Shown: positions 53,112 to 63,300 of the stretch, one piece after another | How the letters are laid out: the number at the start of each line of letters is the position of its first letter | How positions within the stretch are numbered: the stretch's first letter is position 1 | Origin: Novosphingobium mangrovisedimenti | GTDB lineage: Bacteria > Pseudomonadota > Alphaproteobacteria > Sphingomonadales > Sphingomonadaceae | Assembly: GCF_025153475.1 (NCBI RefSeq) | Contig: NZ_JANZXA010000015.1 | Location: forward strand, 1 to 64,000 | DNA: 64,000 bases | Direction of reading: 5' to 3' | Program-made: the position numbers and the translations under genes | The notes under the pieces: model-generated | Database searches by the model: none | Told to the model about the DNA's origin: nothing | The model's input: the letters and a program-made list of their open reading frames with translations, nothing else

Positions 53112-54797
53112 TTGTCCATTCAGCCACGAGGGCCATTGACTGCGGCCGAGAGCGGGCCGGACCGCCTCGTGGTTTGCCATCGGGAAGCCATCGGCCACTG
53201 TGTGCTCTCGCTCGCCCCCTTCGCAAAGGGCGAGGTGGTGGATCGGTTCTCTGGCGAGATCGGGCCCGAATTGCGGCAGCACAGCCTGCAGGTGCGCCCG
53301 GGCCTGCACATTTCCGACACACGGTTCGTCGGGTTTCTGTCGCATGGATGCGATCCCAATTGCCGTCTCGACATGGAGCGTCTCGAGCTTGTCGCCCTGC
53401 GCGGCATTGCCGCCGGGGATTTGCTGACGATCGACTATGCCGAGACCGAGGACGTGCTGTTCCGTCAGTTCGCCTGTCAATGCGGCGCGCGCACGTGCCG
53501 CGGATGGATTACCGGGCGGCTGGAAGATGCGAACGAGGATGGCCTGCGCCGAATGGCGGATGGGGGCAAGTCGGCGGGGCGATCGTCGGTGCTTGCCGGC
53601 GACGCCGCATGGTGGACGCGGGAGGACCTGCATTATCGGGCCGGGCGCCTCCGGTTCGCCGGGTGCGATGTCGCGACCATGGCAGCAGAGGTCGAGGAGC
53701 CGCTCTATCTCTATTCGCTCGACCGGGTCGAGGCCAACCTGGATCGCGTGCTTGCGGCGCTGGGCGATGTCGGGTGCGAAGCCGGCGTCTACTACGCGAT
53801 GAAGGCCAACCGTTTCCGCCCGTTGCTCGAAAGGCTCGCGCAATCGGGCAAGTGCGGTATCGACATCTGTTCGCCCGGTGAACTGGATCTTGCCCTGTCG
53901 TGCGGGTTTGCTCCCGGCCGGATCAGCTTTACCGGATGCGGCGTTTCGCGGGGCGATCTCGCCACGCTGCTGCGGCATCCCGATCTCTCGATCAATTGCG
54001 ATACGATCGGCATGATACGGCGGATCGGCGAGAGTTCGCCCGGCAGGGAAATCGGCATTCGCGTGAATCCGGGGCTGGGTACGGGCTACGGCGATGGCGA
54101 GAAGCTGACATATGCGGGCGGCAGGACGACCAAGTTCGGCATCTACCGCGAGCAATGGAGCGAAGCCCTGGCGACCGCGCGGGAATTCGGCCTGAAGGTG
54201 ACCGGCCTGCATTTCCATGTCGGCTGCGGCTATCTCACCGACCAGCTGGAGCAATGGAGCCGCGCCATCGGCGCAGCCCTGCGCTTTCTCGATGAGGTTC
54301 CCGAGGTGAGAACGGTCAATGTCGGCGGCGGTCTGGGGCTGCCGCACCGGGTGACAGACCAGCCGCTCGACCTCGCGCGCTGGTCTTCGATCCTGCGCGA
54401 CCACTTCGCCGGACGAGGCGTGCGGATCGCGGTGGAACCGGGGGACTACATCGTCAAGGACGCGGGCATGCTCGTGCTGCGCGTCACCGATGTCGAATGG
54501 AAGCGCGACACTCGCTTCGTCAGCGTCAATGGCGGTTTCAACCTCCATCCCGAACCGGCATTCTACGATCTGCCCTGCGAGCCGGCGCCCTGCGTGCTGC
54601 GCGGCAAGGGCACGAACCGGCAAACCGTGACGATCGCGGGCAACATCAACGAAGCGCTCGATATATGGGCCGCCGACATCGCGTTGCAGCCGGTGGAGGA
54701 GGGCGATGCGATCGCGTTTCTCAATGCCGGTGGCTACGGTGTGGCGATGAGTTCGAATCACTGTCTGCGCGGCAGCTTCAGGGAATGCGCGATCTGA
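53112..54797 (+). CDS. SET-domain protein fused to a PLP-dependent (fold type III) decarboxylase-like enzyme
   Basis: A 561-aa two-domain protein; TTG start with an AGGGGAAG site. Residues about 20-132 are a SET domain: IGHCVLSLAPFAKGEVV, SHGCDPN (77-83, canonical NHSCxPN), LTIDY with the catalytic Tyr109, then a post-SET CxCxxxxCRG (122-131). Residues about 190-555 are a LysA/ornithine decarboxylase fold: YYAMKAN with the PLP Lys231, DICSPGEL, HFHVGCG, EPGDYIVKDAG and GGYGVAMSS (Tyr542). The usual catalytic Cys of GPxCxxxD is Asn513 (GNINEALD). It may methylate a protein lysine and act on a lysine-like substrate; both roles are inference. Confidence 0.88.
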   Translation: MSIQPRGPLTAAESGPDRLVVCHREAIGHCVLSLAPFAKGEVVDRFSGEIGPELRQHSLQVRPGLHISDTRFVGFLSHGCDPNCRLDMERLELVALRGIAAGDLLTIDYAETEDVLFRQFACQCGARTCRGWITGRLEDANEDGLRRMADGGKSAGRSSVLAGDAAWWTREDLHYRAGRLRFAGCDVATMAAEVEEPLYLYSLDRVEANLDRVLAALGDVGCEAGVYYAMKANRFRPLLERLAQSGKCGIDICSPGELDLALSCGFAPGRISFTGCGVSRGDLATLLRHPDLSINCDTIGMIRRIGESSPGREIGIRVNPGLGTGYGDGEKLTYAGGRTTKFGIYREQWSEALATAREFGLKVTGLHFHVGCGYLTDQLEQWSRAIGAALRFLDEVPEVRTVNVGGGLGLPHRVTDQPLDLARWSSILRDHFAGRGVRIAVEPGDYIVKDAGMLVLRVTDVEWKRDTRFVSVNGGFNLHPEPAFYDLPCEPAPCVLRGKGTNRQTVTIAGNINEALDIWAADIALQPVEEGDAIAFLNAGGYGVAMSSNHCLRGSFRECAI

Positions 54798-55060
54798 TTT
54801 CGTGAGGGCGGCGATTCGGGGTGCGACGCGCTAAAGCAATGCAATCGGAGCGCAAATTCCACTGTCCATCGGATGCAAAAAGATACGCCGGCCAATCCCC
54901 CGAACAGGTTTATGAAGCGCTGTCATCCCCGCAATGATCGAATTGCATCGGTTAGCGATGATTTACCATTCGCCTGAAAGCAACTGAACGCGCAATTTCT
55001 CTGAAGATTTATTTCGGCCTCTTGTTGACGAACCTGTAACTGACGTAGAAAAGCAAGGAC

Positions 55061-56500
55061 TTGGTGGGGGGCACCGCGATCCGGTTGTGGACAGGGTGCG
55101 CTGAAGACGGGCGACAGATCGTGACCTTTGGGGGAAGCAGAATCATCGAACGCCGGCGGTTCGCGCGGGTGCTGCTGCTTGCTGGCATTGTCGTGTTGTT
55201 GGCGGGCGGTCCTCGGATCAGTCCGGCCGAGGCCGACAGCTACGAGGGCGTGGCCAGCTGCGCGGGGTCGACTTGCCATGGTCGCAACGAAGGCGATGGC
55301 AAGGTCGTGCGGCAGGACGAGCTTCGGATCTGGCAGGACCGTTCGAGCCGGGCTGGCGCACACAGCCGGGCCTATGGTGTCCTTACATCGCAGCGCGGGG
55401 AACGGATTGCCGCCGCGCTCTCGCTCGGCAAGGCCGAGAACGCTTCGGCATGCCTGGGCTGCCACGCCACGAATGCGCCTGCTTCGGCGCGCGGGGGGCG
55501 CTGGCATGCTTCCGATGGGGTGGGCTGCGAATCGTGCCACGGTGCGGCCTCGGGCTGGATTTCCAGCCACTACGCAGTGCCGGCGAGCCATGAACGGAAC
55601 GTCGCGGCGGGCCTGATCCCGCTCGAAAAGCCGAAGGTGCGCGCCTCGGTCTGTCTCGATTGCCACTTCGGCAGCGACAAGCCGGGCCAGTTCGTAACGC
55701 ATGCGATGATGGCGGCGGGCCATCCGCGCGTGTCTTTCGAACTTGATCTGTTTTCCACGCTGCAGGCGCACTACGACCTCGACGACGACTATGTCCGTCG
55801 CAAGGGGCGGCCGGACAGCGTGCAGCTCTGGGCCGTCGGGCAGGCCGAGGCGGTGCGCCGCCAGGCCAGCCTCTTCGCCGATGCCCGCTACGCGACCGAG
55901 GGGTTGTTTCCGCAGTTCTATTTCTACGATTGCCATAGCTGCCACCGCGGCATCAGCGACGACCCTGCGGCCAGGCGCACGTTCGAGACCAATCCGGGGC
56001 GGCCGATTCCCTTCGGCAATCCGCCGTTCAACGACGAGAACATGATCATGCTCTCGGCCGTGGCGGATGTGCTGGTTCCCGGCGAGGCGGCGCGTTTCAA
56101 CAGTGCCGCGCGGGGGTTCCATGCCGCGATGGCGCAGGGGCGTCCGCAGGCTGTGGCCGCCGCGAAGGCGCTCGGAGGCGCGGCGGGCGCCCTGTCCGAT
56201 GCGCTGGCGGCACGCGGCTATTCGGCGGAGACCGCGTTCCAGGTGATCGCGACGATTTCGGGCAAGGCGATCACTCCGCGCTTCACCGATTACGAGGGAT
56301 CGGTGCAGGCGGTGATGGCGGTCGACACGCTGCTCAACGCGCTGGTGCGCGAAGGCCGGGTAACCGTAGGGGCCGCGGCGGGCATCCGGGCACAGGTCAA
56401 TCGGGCCTATGACGCGGTAAGGGCGCCGGGGAGCTATAATCCCGGCGCATTCCGTGCCGCGCTTGGACAGGCGGCGCGCAGCATCGAGGCGCTACGCTGA
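55061..56500 (+). CDS. Pentaheme c-type cytochrome, c554-like
   Basis: A periplasmic multiheme electron carrier, 479 aa if the TTG at 55061 is used; a GTG at 55121 would drop 20 residues and place the signal helix (RRRFARVLLLAGIVVLLAGG) nearer the N-terminus. Heme sites in order: CAGSTCH (a CX4CH site at about 67), CLGCH, CESCH, CLDCH and CHSCH, with extra His for axial ligation (HARG-type HASDGVGCESCHG). The last 150 residues are helical and heme-free. The gene ends in TGATG shared with the GlcG-like gene, so it opens a tightly packed operon. Confidence 0.85.
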   Translation: MVGGTAIRLWTGCAEDGRQIVTFGGSRIIERRRFARVLLLAGIVVLLAGGPRISPAEADSYEGVASCAGSTCHGRNEGDGKVVRQDELRIWQDRSSRAGAHSRAYGVLTSQRGERIAAALSLGKAENASACLGCHATNAPASARGGRWHASDGVGCESCHGAASGWISSHYAVPASHERNVAAGLIPLEKPKVRASVCLDCHFGSDKPGQFVTHAMMAAGHPRVSFELDLFSTLQAHYDLDDDYVRRKGRPDSVQLWAVGQAEAVRRQASLFADARYATEGLFPQFYFYDCHSCHRGISDDPAARRTFETNPGRPIPFGNPPFNDENMIMLSAVADVLVPGEAARFNSAARGFHAAMAQGRPQAVAAAKALGGAAGALSDALAARGYSAETAFQVIATISGKAITPRFTDYEGSVQAVMAVDTLLNALVREGRVTVGAAAGIRAQVNRAYDAVRAPGSYNPGAFRAALGQAARSIEALR

Positions 56501-58488
56501 TGCGGTCAGGACGCGTATCGTCGGCGCTGGCTGCCGTCCTGCTGCTCACGTCCTGTGGCGGCGGGGATTCGCAATCGGGCGGTGGGACACCCACGCCTTC
56601 GCCGACACCCACGCCCACGACGAGCCCGACGGGCGTGCCCGGCACCGCGCTGGAAGACTACGTCGCCCCGAGCCAGGAAGCGCTCACGTCGGCGGAAGTC
56701 GGCAAGATCCTCGCGCAGGCGGCGGCACAGGCGCAGCAGTCCGGCAATCCTGCGACGATCGCGGTGGTCGACCGCGTCGGCAATGTGCTGGCGGTTCTGG
56801 CGATGACCGGCGCGCCGGCGACGGCCAAGATTCCGGATGCGGGCAATGGCCAGAACATCGACCTGCAGGGGCTCGTTGTCCCGGCTGCCGCGGCGGCGAT
56901 CGCCAAGGCCGTGACGGGCGCCTACCTTTCGAGTGGCGGCAATGCCTTTTCCAGCCGCACCGCCAGCATGATCGTGCAGGAGCACTTTCCCCCGGCGCCG
57001 AGCACGGTAGGCCTTGAAAGCGGGCCGCTGTTCGGCGTGCAGTTCAGCCAGTTGCCCTGTTCGGACTTTTCGGCCCGCTTCCAGGCAAGCGGTGCGTCGG
57101 CGCTGATCGGGCCCAAGCGTTCTCCGCTGGGTCTGGCGGCGGACCCCGGAGGCTTTCCGCTCTACAAGAACGGCGTGCTCGTGGGCGGCATCGGGGTTCT
57201 GGCGGACGGGGCCTATTCGCTCGATCCGAACGTGCTCGACACCGATACCGACGTCGACGAGCGGATCGCGCTGGCCGGGACGGTGGGTTTCGAAGCGCCG
57301 CAGAACATCCGCGCCGACCGCATCTATGTCGACGGCACGCAGCTTCGCTATTCGGACACCGTTTACGGTAACCTGTTCGACGTTGGCGGCGCCACCTACG
57401 GGCAGACCGTTCCCGCGCTGGGCGCACTGGCGGCGGTGAAGGGGTACTACGAGAACCCCGTCCTGCTGGCAGGCACGGCTTACGGCACGGAAACCTCTGG
57501 CATCCGCGAGGCGACGGCGGCCGAGTTTGCCGACCGCGACGCCTTCGTCCTGACTGATGGATCGGGCAACAACCGCTTCCCGATCCGCGCGGCGACCGAT
57601 GCCGGGGACGTCGCCCAGCCGATCACTGTCGATGAGGCGCGAGCGCTGCTCGAAGAGGCTTTCAAGGTCATGACCCGGGCCCGTGCGCAGATCCGCCAGC
57701 CGCTCGACAGCCGGGCGCAGGTCTCGATTTCGCTGGTCGACACGCACGGGCAGGTGCTCGGCATCGTCCGTTCGCCCGATGCGCCGATTTTCGGCACCGA
57801 CGTGTCCTTGCAGAAGGCGCGCACGGCCACGTTCTTCTCGGGCGCCAATGCAGGCAGTGAACTGCTCGCCGATCCCAGTACCGACGTGCAGGGCTTCGTG
57901 TCCAAGGTGCGCACCTTCCTTGGCGATCAAAGCGCACTGACCGGCACGTTCGCTTTCGCGGACCGCTCCGGCGGCAACCTGTCGCGCCCCTATTTCCCCG
58001 ATGGCGAGGTCGGCAATCCCAACGGGCCGCTCTCGCGGCCGATCGCGCAGTGGAGCCCGTTCTCCACCGGGCTGCAGTCGGCACTGGTGCTGGGGAATCT
58101 CGCCCAGCATCTGCAGTACGTCACCGGCCAGAGTGCGACCGACACGCCGCATCGCTGCACCGCGCTTCCCGATGTCGTGGCAGGGCAGAACCGGTTGCAG
58201 AACGGCATCCAGATCTTTCCCGGCTCGGTCCCGGTCTATCGTGGCACCACGCTGATCGGCGGCATGGGCGTTTCGGGTGACGGTATCGACCAGGACGACA
58301 TGATCAGCTTCCTGGGGACCAACAATGCCGGCGTGCGCCTCGGCACCCTCGGCAACGCGCCGGTGGACATGCGCGCGGACCGGATCGTCGTCAACGTGAA
58401 CGGCGCGCAGGTGCGGTTGCGGTTCGTGAACTGTCCCTTTGCGCCGTTCCTCGACAGCAGCGAACAGAACGTGTGCGAGGGGCTGTAG
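56500..58488 (+). CDS. Lipoprotein with two GlcG/HbpS-type (heme-binding-like) domains
   Basis: A 662-aa lipoprotein. Signal LLLTSC is followed by a Gly/Ser/Thr/Pro linker (about 24-45, PTPSPTPTPTT). Two GlcG/HbpS domains follow (about 60-310 and 385-650). Each begins with a helix and a strand of the IAVVDRVGNVLAVLAM or ISLVDTHGQVLGIVRS type and ends with GGIGVLADG or GGMGVSGDG. Such folds bind heme or small ligands; here each is extended by about 90 residues. With cytochromes on both sides, a heme-handling or electron-relay role is plausible but unproven. Confidence 0.82.
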   Translation: MRSGRVSSALAAVLLLTSCGGGDSQSGGGTPTPSPTPTPTTSPTGVPGTALEDYVAPSQEALTSAEVGKILAQAAAQAQQSGNPATIAVVDRVGNVLAVLAMTGAPATAKIPDAGNGQNIDLQGLVVPAAAAAIAKAVTGAYLSSGGNAFSSRTASMIVQEHFPPAPSTVGLESGPLFGVQFSQLPCSDFSARFQASGASALIGPKRSPLGLAADPGGFPLYKNGVLVGGIGVLADGAYSLDPNVLDTDTDVDERIALAGTVGFEAPQNIRADRIYVDGTQLRYSDTVYGNLFDVGGATYGQTVPALGALAAVKGYYENPVLLAGTAYGTETSGIREATAAEFADRDAFVLTDGSGNNRFPIRAATDAGDVAQPITVDEARALLEEAFKVMTRARAQIRQPLDSRAQVSISLVDTHGQVLGIVRSPDAPIFGTDVSLQKARTATFFSGANAGSELLADPSTDVQGFVSKVRTFLGDQSALTGTFAFADRSGGNLSRPYFPDGEVGNPNGPLSRPIAQWSPFSTGLQSALVLGNLAQHLQYVTGQSATDTPHRCTALPDVVAGQNRLQNGIQIFPGSVPVYRGTTLIGGMGVSGDGIDQDDMISFLGTNNAGVRLGTLGNAPVDMRADRIVVNVNGAQVRLRFVNCPFAPFLDSSEQNVCEGL

Positions 58489-58491
58489 GGG

Positions 58492-60369
58492 ATGACGCCA
58501 ATCATCCTCTCGCTGCCGCTGCTGCTGGCCCAGCCGATGGCCGACGCCGAGGAGAGCGCTCCGGCCCCGGTGGAAGCCGGCGCGCCCGAGGACCAGCGTC
58601 CGATCCTTCAGCCGCCCGGCACTGAAACCGCACCCGACGATGTCGATGTCGAAAGCATCGAAGGGCGCCGCCGGCCCGGTTTCAACGCGCCGCTGCCCGA
58701 GCGCGCGACGCAGGACAACATGGGCGCGGTGCGGGCGCCGCCGCCCGAGGCGTTCCCGACCGACCAGATCTCGATCCCCGACCGCTGGCGCCTGATCGAG
58801 ACGCTGGGCGTGGTCAAGGAACGCTGGTTCGATCCCTATCACCAGAACACCTACAAGGGTGACCGGCCGATCAACCCGGACAAGGTGCCCTGGCTGCCGA
58901 TCACCGGGGACGACTGGTTCTTCTCCGCCAATCTCATTTCGGACACCGTGCTGGAGCCGCGCACGTTCCCCATCCCCGTGGGTGTGCAGACGACCGCGCG
59001 GCCGCATTCGCTCGACGTGTTCGGTAAGGACGCGAGCTTCGTCTTCTCGCAGACGGTGATAGCGAATGTCGGGCTGACCAAGGGCCAGACCGCGTTCAAG
59101 CCGCCGGTGGTCGAATACCGCCTGGCGCTGGCGTTCAACTACAACTATGTCGACGTGCCCGAGAGGCGTGTGCTCTTCGTCGAGCCGTCGAAGCCGACGC
59201 ACCGCTCAGACCACTTCCTGGGCGTGCAGGAAGCCTTCATCGACTATCACCTGCGCAACGTTTCGGACCGCTACGACTTCGATTCGATCCGCGTCGGCAT
59301 CCAGCCCTTTCAGGCCGATTTCCGCGGCTTCCTGTTCAACGACAGCCAACTTGGCATCCGCCTGTTCGGCAACCGCGACAACAACCGCTTCCAGTACAAC
59401 CTCGCCGCGTTCTGGCGGCTGGAGAAGGACACCAACTCGGGCCTGAACGCGGTTCTGCAGACACCGCGCGACGATTTCGTGTTCTTCGCCAATCTCTATC
59501 GGCAGGACTTCCTGATCCCCAGCCTGACCAGCCAGATCACGGTGGTCTATAACCGCAACCGCGAAGCCGGGGACATCCATGTCGACGACAACGGCTTTCC
59601 CGTGCGCCCGGCCTTGCTGGGCAACTTGCGCGGGCGCGAATACGATGTCGTCTACCTGGGCTACAATGCCGACGGACACGTGGGCCGCGTCAATGTCACG
59701 GCCTCGGCCTATGCCGCGCTGGGCGAGGACCGGAACAGCATCTTCACTGGCGAAAAGGCTGACATCCGCGCCTTCTTCGGCGCGGCAGAGCTGAGCTATG
59801 ACAAGGACTGGATGCGCTTTCGCCTCTCCGCGCTCTATGCCAGCGGCGATCACGATCCCTACGACGGCAAGGAAACCGGCTTCGACGCAATCTTCGAGAA
59901 CCCGATCTTCGCAGGGGCCGACACCAGCTACTGGATCCGCCAGACGATCCCCTTCGCGGGCGGCGGGCGCGTGATCGGCGTCAACGGGCGCAACGGCATC
60001 CTAAATTCGCTGCGCTCGTCGAAGGAACAGGGACAGTCCAACTTCAACAATCCGGGCACGATGCTGCTGGGCGCCGGCGCGGATTTCGACCTTACGCCCG
60101 AACTGCGCGTGTCGGCCAATGCCAACCACTTGTGGTTCGAGAATACCGCGACGCTGCAGACACTGCGCAACGAGGGATCGATCCCCAAGGACATCGGCTG
60201 GGACCTTTCGGCCGCGGCAATCTGGCGGCCCAAGGCGACGCAGAACATCGTCTTTCGCCTGTCCGCCGCCGCGCTGGTCCCGGGCGGCGGCTTTCGCGAC
60301 TTGTTCGACAACTATGAAGGGCACCGCAATTACTACTCGGTGCTCGCCAACGTGATCGTGAGCTATTGA
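58492..60369 (+). CDS. Outer-membrane beta-barrel protein of the multiheme cytochrome operon
   Basis: A 625-aa secreted barrel. Signal peptide of about 18 residues (MTPIILSLPLLLAQPMADA), an acidic Pro-rich linker, then from about residue 95 a long series of amphipathic strands with aromatic girdles (for example YRLALAFNYNYVDVP, FQYNLAAFWRLEKD, YDVVYLGYNADGHVGRVNVTASAYAAL), ending in NVIVSY with a terminal Tyr as in outer-membrane barrels. No TonB plug. I do not recognise the family. By context it may be the sheath of a porin-cytochrome conduit. It shares one base with the following cytochrome gene. Confidence 0.75.
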   Translation: MTPIILSLPLLLAQPMADAEESAPAPVEAGAPEDQRPILQPPGTETAPDDVDVESIEGRRRPGFNAPLPERATQDNMGAVRAPPPEAFPTDQISIPDRWRLIETLGVVKERWFDPYHQNTYKGDRPINPDKVPWLPITGDDWFFSANLISDTVLEPRTFPIPVGVQTTARPHSLDVFGKDASFVFSQTVIANVGLTKGQTAFKPPVVEYRLALAFNYNYVDVPERRVLFVEPSKPTHRSDHFLGVQEAFIDYHLRNVSDRYDFDSIRVGIQPFQADFRGFLFNDSQLGIRLFGNRDNNRFQYNLAAFWRLEKDTNSGLNAVLQTPRDDFVFFANLYRQDFLIPSLTSQITVVYNRNREAGDIHVDDNGFPVRPALLGNLRGREYDVVYLGYNADGHVGRVNVTASAYAALGEDRNSIFTGEKADIRAFFGAAELSYDKDWMRFRLSALYASGDHDPYDGKETGFDAIFENPIFAGADTSYWIRQTIPFAGGGRVIGVNGRNGILNSLRSSKEQGQSNFNNPGTMLLGAGADFDLTPELRVSANANHLWFENTATLQTLRNEGSIPKDIGWDLSAAAIWRPKATQNIVFRLSAAALVPGGGFRDLFDNYEGHRNYYSVLANVIVSY

Positions 60370-63300
60370 TGCGGAGCTGGACGCGCCTTTTCCTCCTTGC
60401 AAGCGTAATTCTTGCCATGGCCGTTCCGGTCGGGCGGCTGCTGGCGAGCGAGGAAGAAAAGCCGGTCGAGCGCGACTATTCGCTCGTCACCGCGCCGCCC
60501 GCGCCCGCGCGGCAGAGCGTGGCTCAGGTCGATGCCAAGTCCTCGGGCTGCCTCACCTGCCACACCGCCTCGGACGCACCGACGATGCACGCCACGCCCG
60601 CCGTGCGGCTGGGCTGCACCGATTGCCACGGCGGCAATGCCTCGATCGTGGGCCAGCCGAAACTGGGCTTCGACGATCCGCAGTATATCGCCGCGCGCGA
60701 AAAGGCCCACGTCCTGCCCAAGTACCCGGAAGGCTGGCACTATCCCAGCGCGGCCAATCCCGAGCGGTCCTACGCGCTGCTCAACAAGGAAGCGCCCGAG
60801 TACATCCGCTTCGTCAATCCCGGTGACTACCGCGTTGCGCGCGAGGCCTGTGGTTCCTGCCACCTGCCGGTGATCGAGGCGGCCGAGCGTTCGCTGATGG
60901 CGACGGGCGCCATGCTGTGGGGCGGCGCGGCCTATAACAACGGCATCGCGCCCTTCAAGAACTACATCTTCGGCGAGGCCTATACGCGCGAGGGCGAACC
61001 GGCGAAGATCGTCTCGGCAGGCGATCCACCCGGCACGGTGACGGCGGAAGAGAAGGCGCGCGGCGCGCTCGCGGCGCTCTATCCGCTGCCGCGCTGGAAC
61101 GTGACCCCGCCGGGCGACGTCTTCCGCGTGTTCGAACGCGGCGGGCGCGTGATCAACTCGACCTTCGCCGAAGTGGGCCTGCCCAACCCGACCGGCTCGA
61201 TCCAGCGGCTCGACGAACCGGGACGCCCCGACATCAAGCAGTCCAACCGTGGCGTAGGTACCGGCCTGCGCGTCGCGATCCCCGTGCTCAACCTGCACAA
61301 GACGCGCCTGAACGATCCTTATTCGTGGTTCATGGGCACCAATGACCAGCCGGGCGACTATCGTTCCTCGGGTTGCACGGCGTGCCACGTGATCTACGCC
61401 AACGACCGCGAGCCGCGCCATTCGCTGATCTATGCCAGGTTCGGCCGCGATGGTCAGACCATCACCAAGGACCCGACCATCGCCGCGCTCAAGAGCCACG
61501 ATGAAGGGGCGCACGGTTCACTCAAGACCGGGCACGAGGGCGAGGACGGCATCGCCAAGCCCGCCGATGATCGCGAGAAGGGCCACCCGCTCCAGCACGT
61601 GTTCACGCGCGCGATCCCGACGGCGCAGTGCATGAACTGCCACATGCACCAGCCCAACATCTTCCTGAATTCCTACCTCGGCTACACCATGTGGGACTAT
61701 GAGGCCGATGCGCCGAAGATGTGGCCGGAGCACCAGAAATACCCGACTGCCGAGGAAGTCCACAAGGTGCTTGAGCGCAACCCTGAGGGCGCCGCGCCGC
61801 GGGGCAAGTGGGCCGATCTCGACTTCGTGCGCAATGTCTATGACCTCAATCCCGAGCTCAAGGACACGCAGTTCGCCGACTACCACGGCCACGGCTGGAA
61901 CTTCCGCGCGATCTTCAAGCGCGACCGCGAGGGCAATCTGCTCGACGCGGGCGGCAACATGGCGACATGGGGCACCGACAAGGACCACATCGTCTCGCCC
62001 GACGATCCGCAGAAGTGGCGCAAGGACGGCGAGGGCAAGTTCGTTCCCCCGGGCATCAATCCGGGCAAGGCGGTCCACATGATGGACATCCATGCAGAGA
62101 AGGGCATGCAGTGCGCCGATTGCCACTTCTCGCAGGATGCCCACGGCAACGGGCTGGTCTACGGGGAAGTCGCCAATGCGATCGAGATCGGCTGCAAGGA
62201 CTGCCACGGCACCGCCGATGCCTATCCCAACCTGCTGACGAGCGGCCCGGCCGCGCCGCCCAAGGGCAACGACCTCTCGCTGCTGCGCAACCCGGATGGC
62301 AAGCGCCGCTTCGAGTGGAGCACCGATGCATCGGGCCGCAGGCACTTGCTGCAGCGTTCGATCGTCGATCCGGAGATTTCCTGGGACGTCTCGCTGGTGA
62401 AGAACAGCGTCGATCCGGAATCGCCCACGTTCAACCTGAAGTCGGCGCGCGCCAAGCTGATGAGCAAGTCGGGCGCGGATGACGGGTCCTTCGGCTTCGG
62501 CCTCGGCGTGGCGATGAACGACCGCGCGCACAAGGACGGCGAGATGGCATGCTTTACCTGCCACCTCTCGTGGACGACGAGTTGCGGCGGCTGCCACCTG
62601 CCGATCGAGGCAAACTGGAAGACCTCGATGCACCACTACGAGGGTGAGGAGACGCGCAACTTCGCGACCTACAACCCGCAGGTGGCGCGCGATGCGATGT
62701 TCCAGCTCGGCAAGCACATGACCACCAAGGGCGCCGAAGTGACCCCGGTCCGTTCGAGTTCGGCGCTGGTGCTGTCCTCGACCAACGTCAACCGCGAACG
62801 CATCTATGTGCAGCAGCCGCCGATCTCGGCCGCCGGCTTCTCCAGCCAGGCCTTCGCGCCGCACTTCCCGCACACCGTGCGCCTGACCGAGACCAAGACC
62901 TGCACCGACTGCCACCTTTCGGAAAAGGACGACAACAACGCGATCATGGCCCAGACGCTTTTGCTCGGGACCAATTTCGTGAACTTCGTCGGGCTCAATT
63001 CGTGGGTCGGGCTCGACGGCGGTTTCGAGGCCGTGCGCGTGACCGAATGGGACGAGCCGCAGGCGGTGATCGGTTCCTACCTCCAGAAGTACGCCTATCC
63101 CGACTACTACAAGCTGCACGTCGAGCAGAATGGCCGCGAGCTGAAGAACTGGGTGCGCGGCAAGACCTTCGACAAGAAGCTCTCGGGTGAAACTCACGCG
63201 CTGGAGCAGTTCCGCAACGTGGTGCAGGGCACGCGCGATCAGGTCGGCTGCCTGCAGCTTCGCGGCGAGTACATGTTCGTGGCCGAAGGGAAGGGTGGCT

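Noticed and set aside
56506..59202. A 898-codon minus-strand frame across the GlcG-like and barrel genes
   Set aside because: Spans two genes and their junction with Arg/His-rich low-information sequence; typical shadow in GC-rich DNA.
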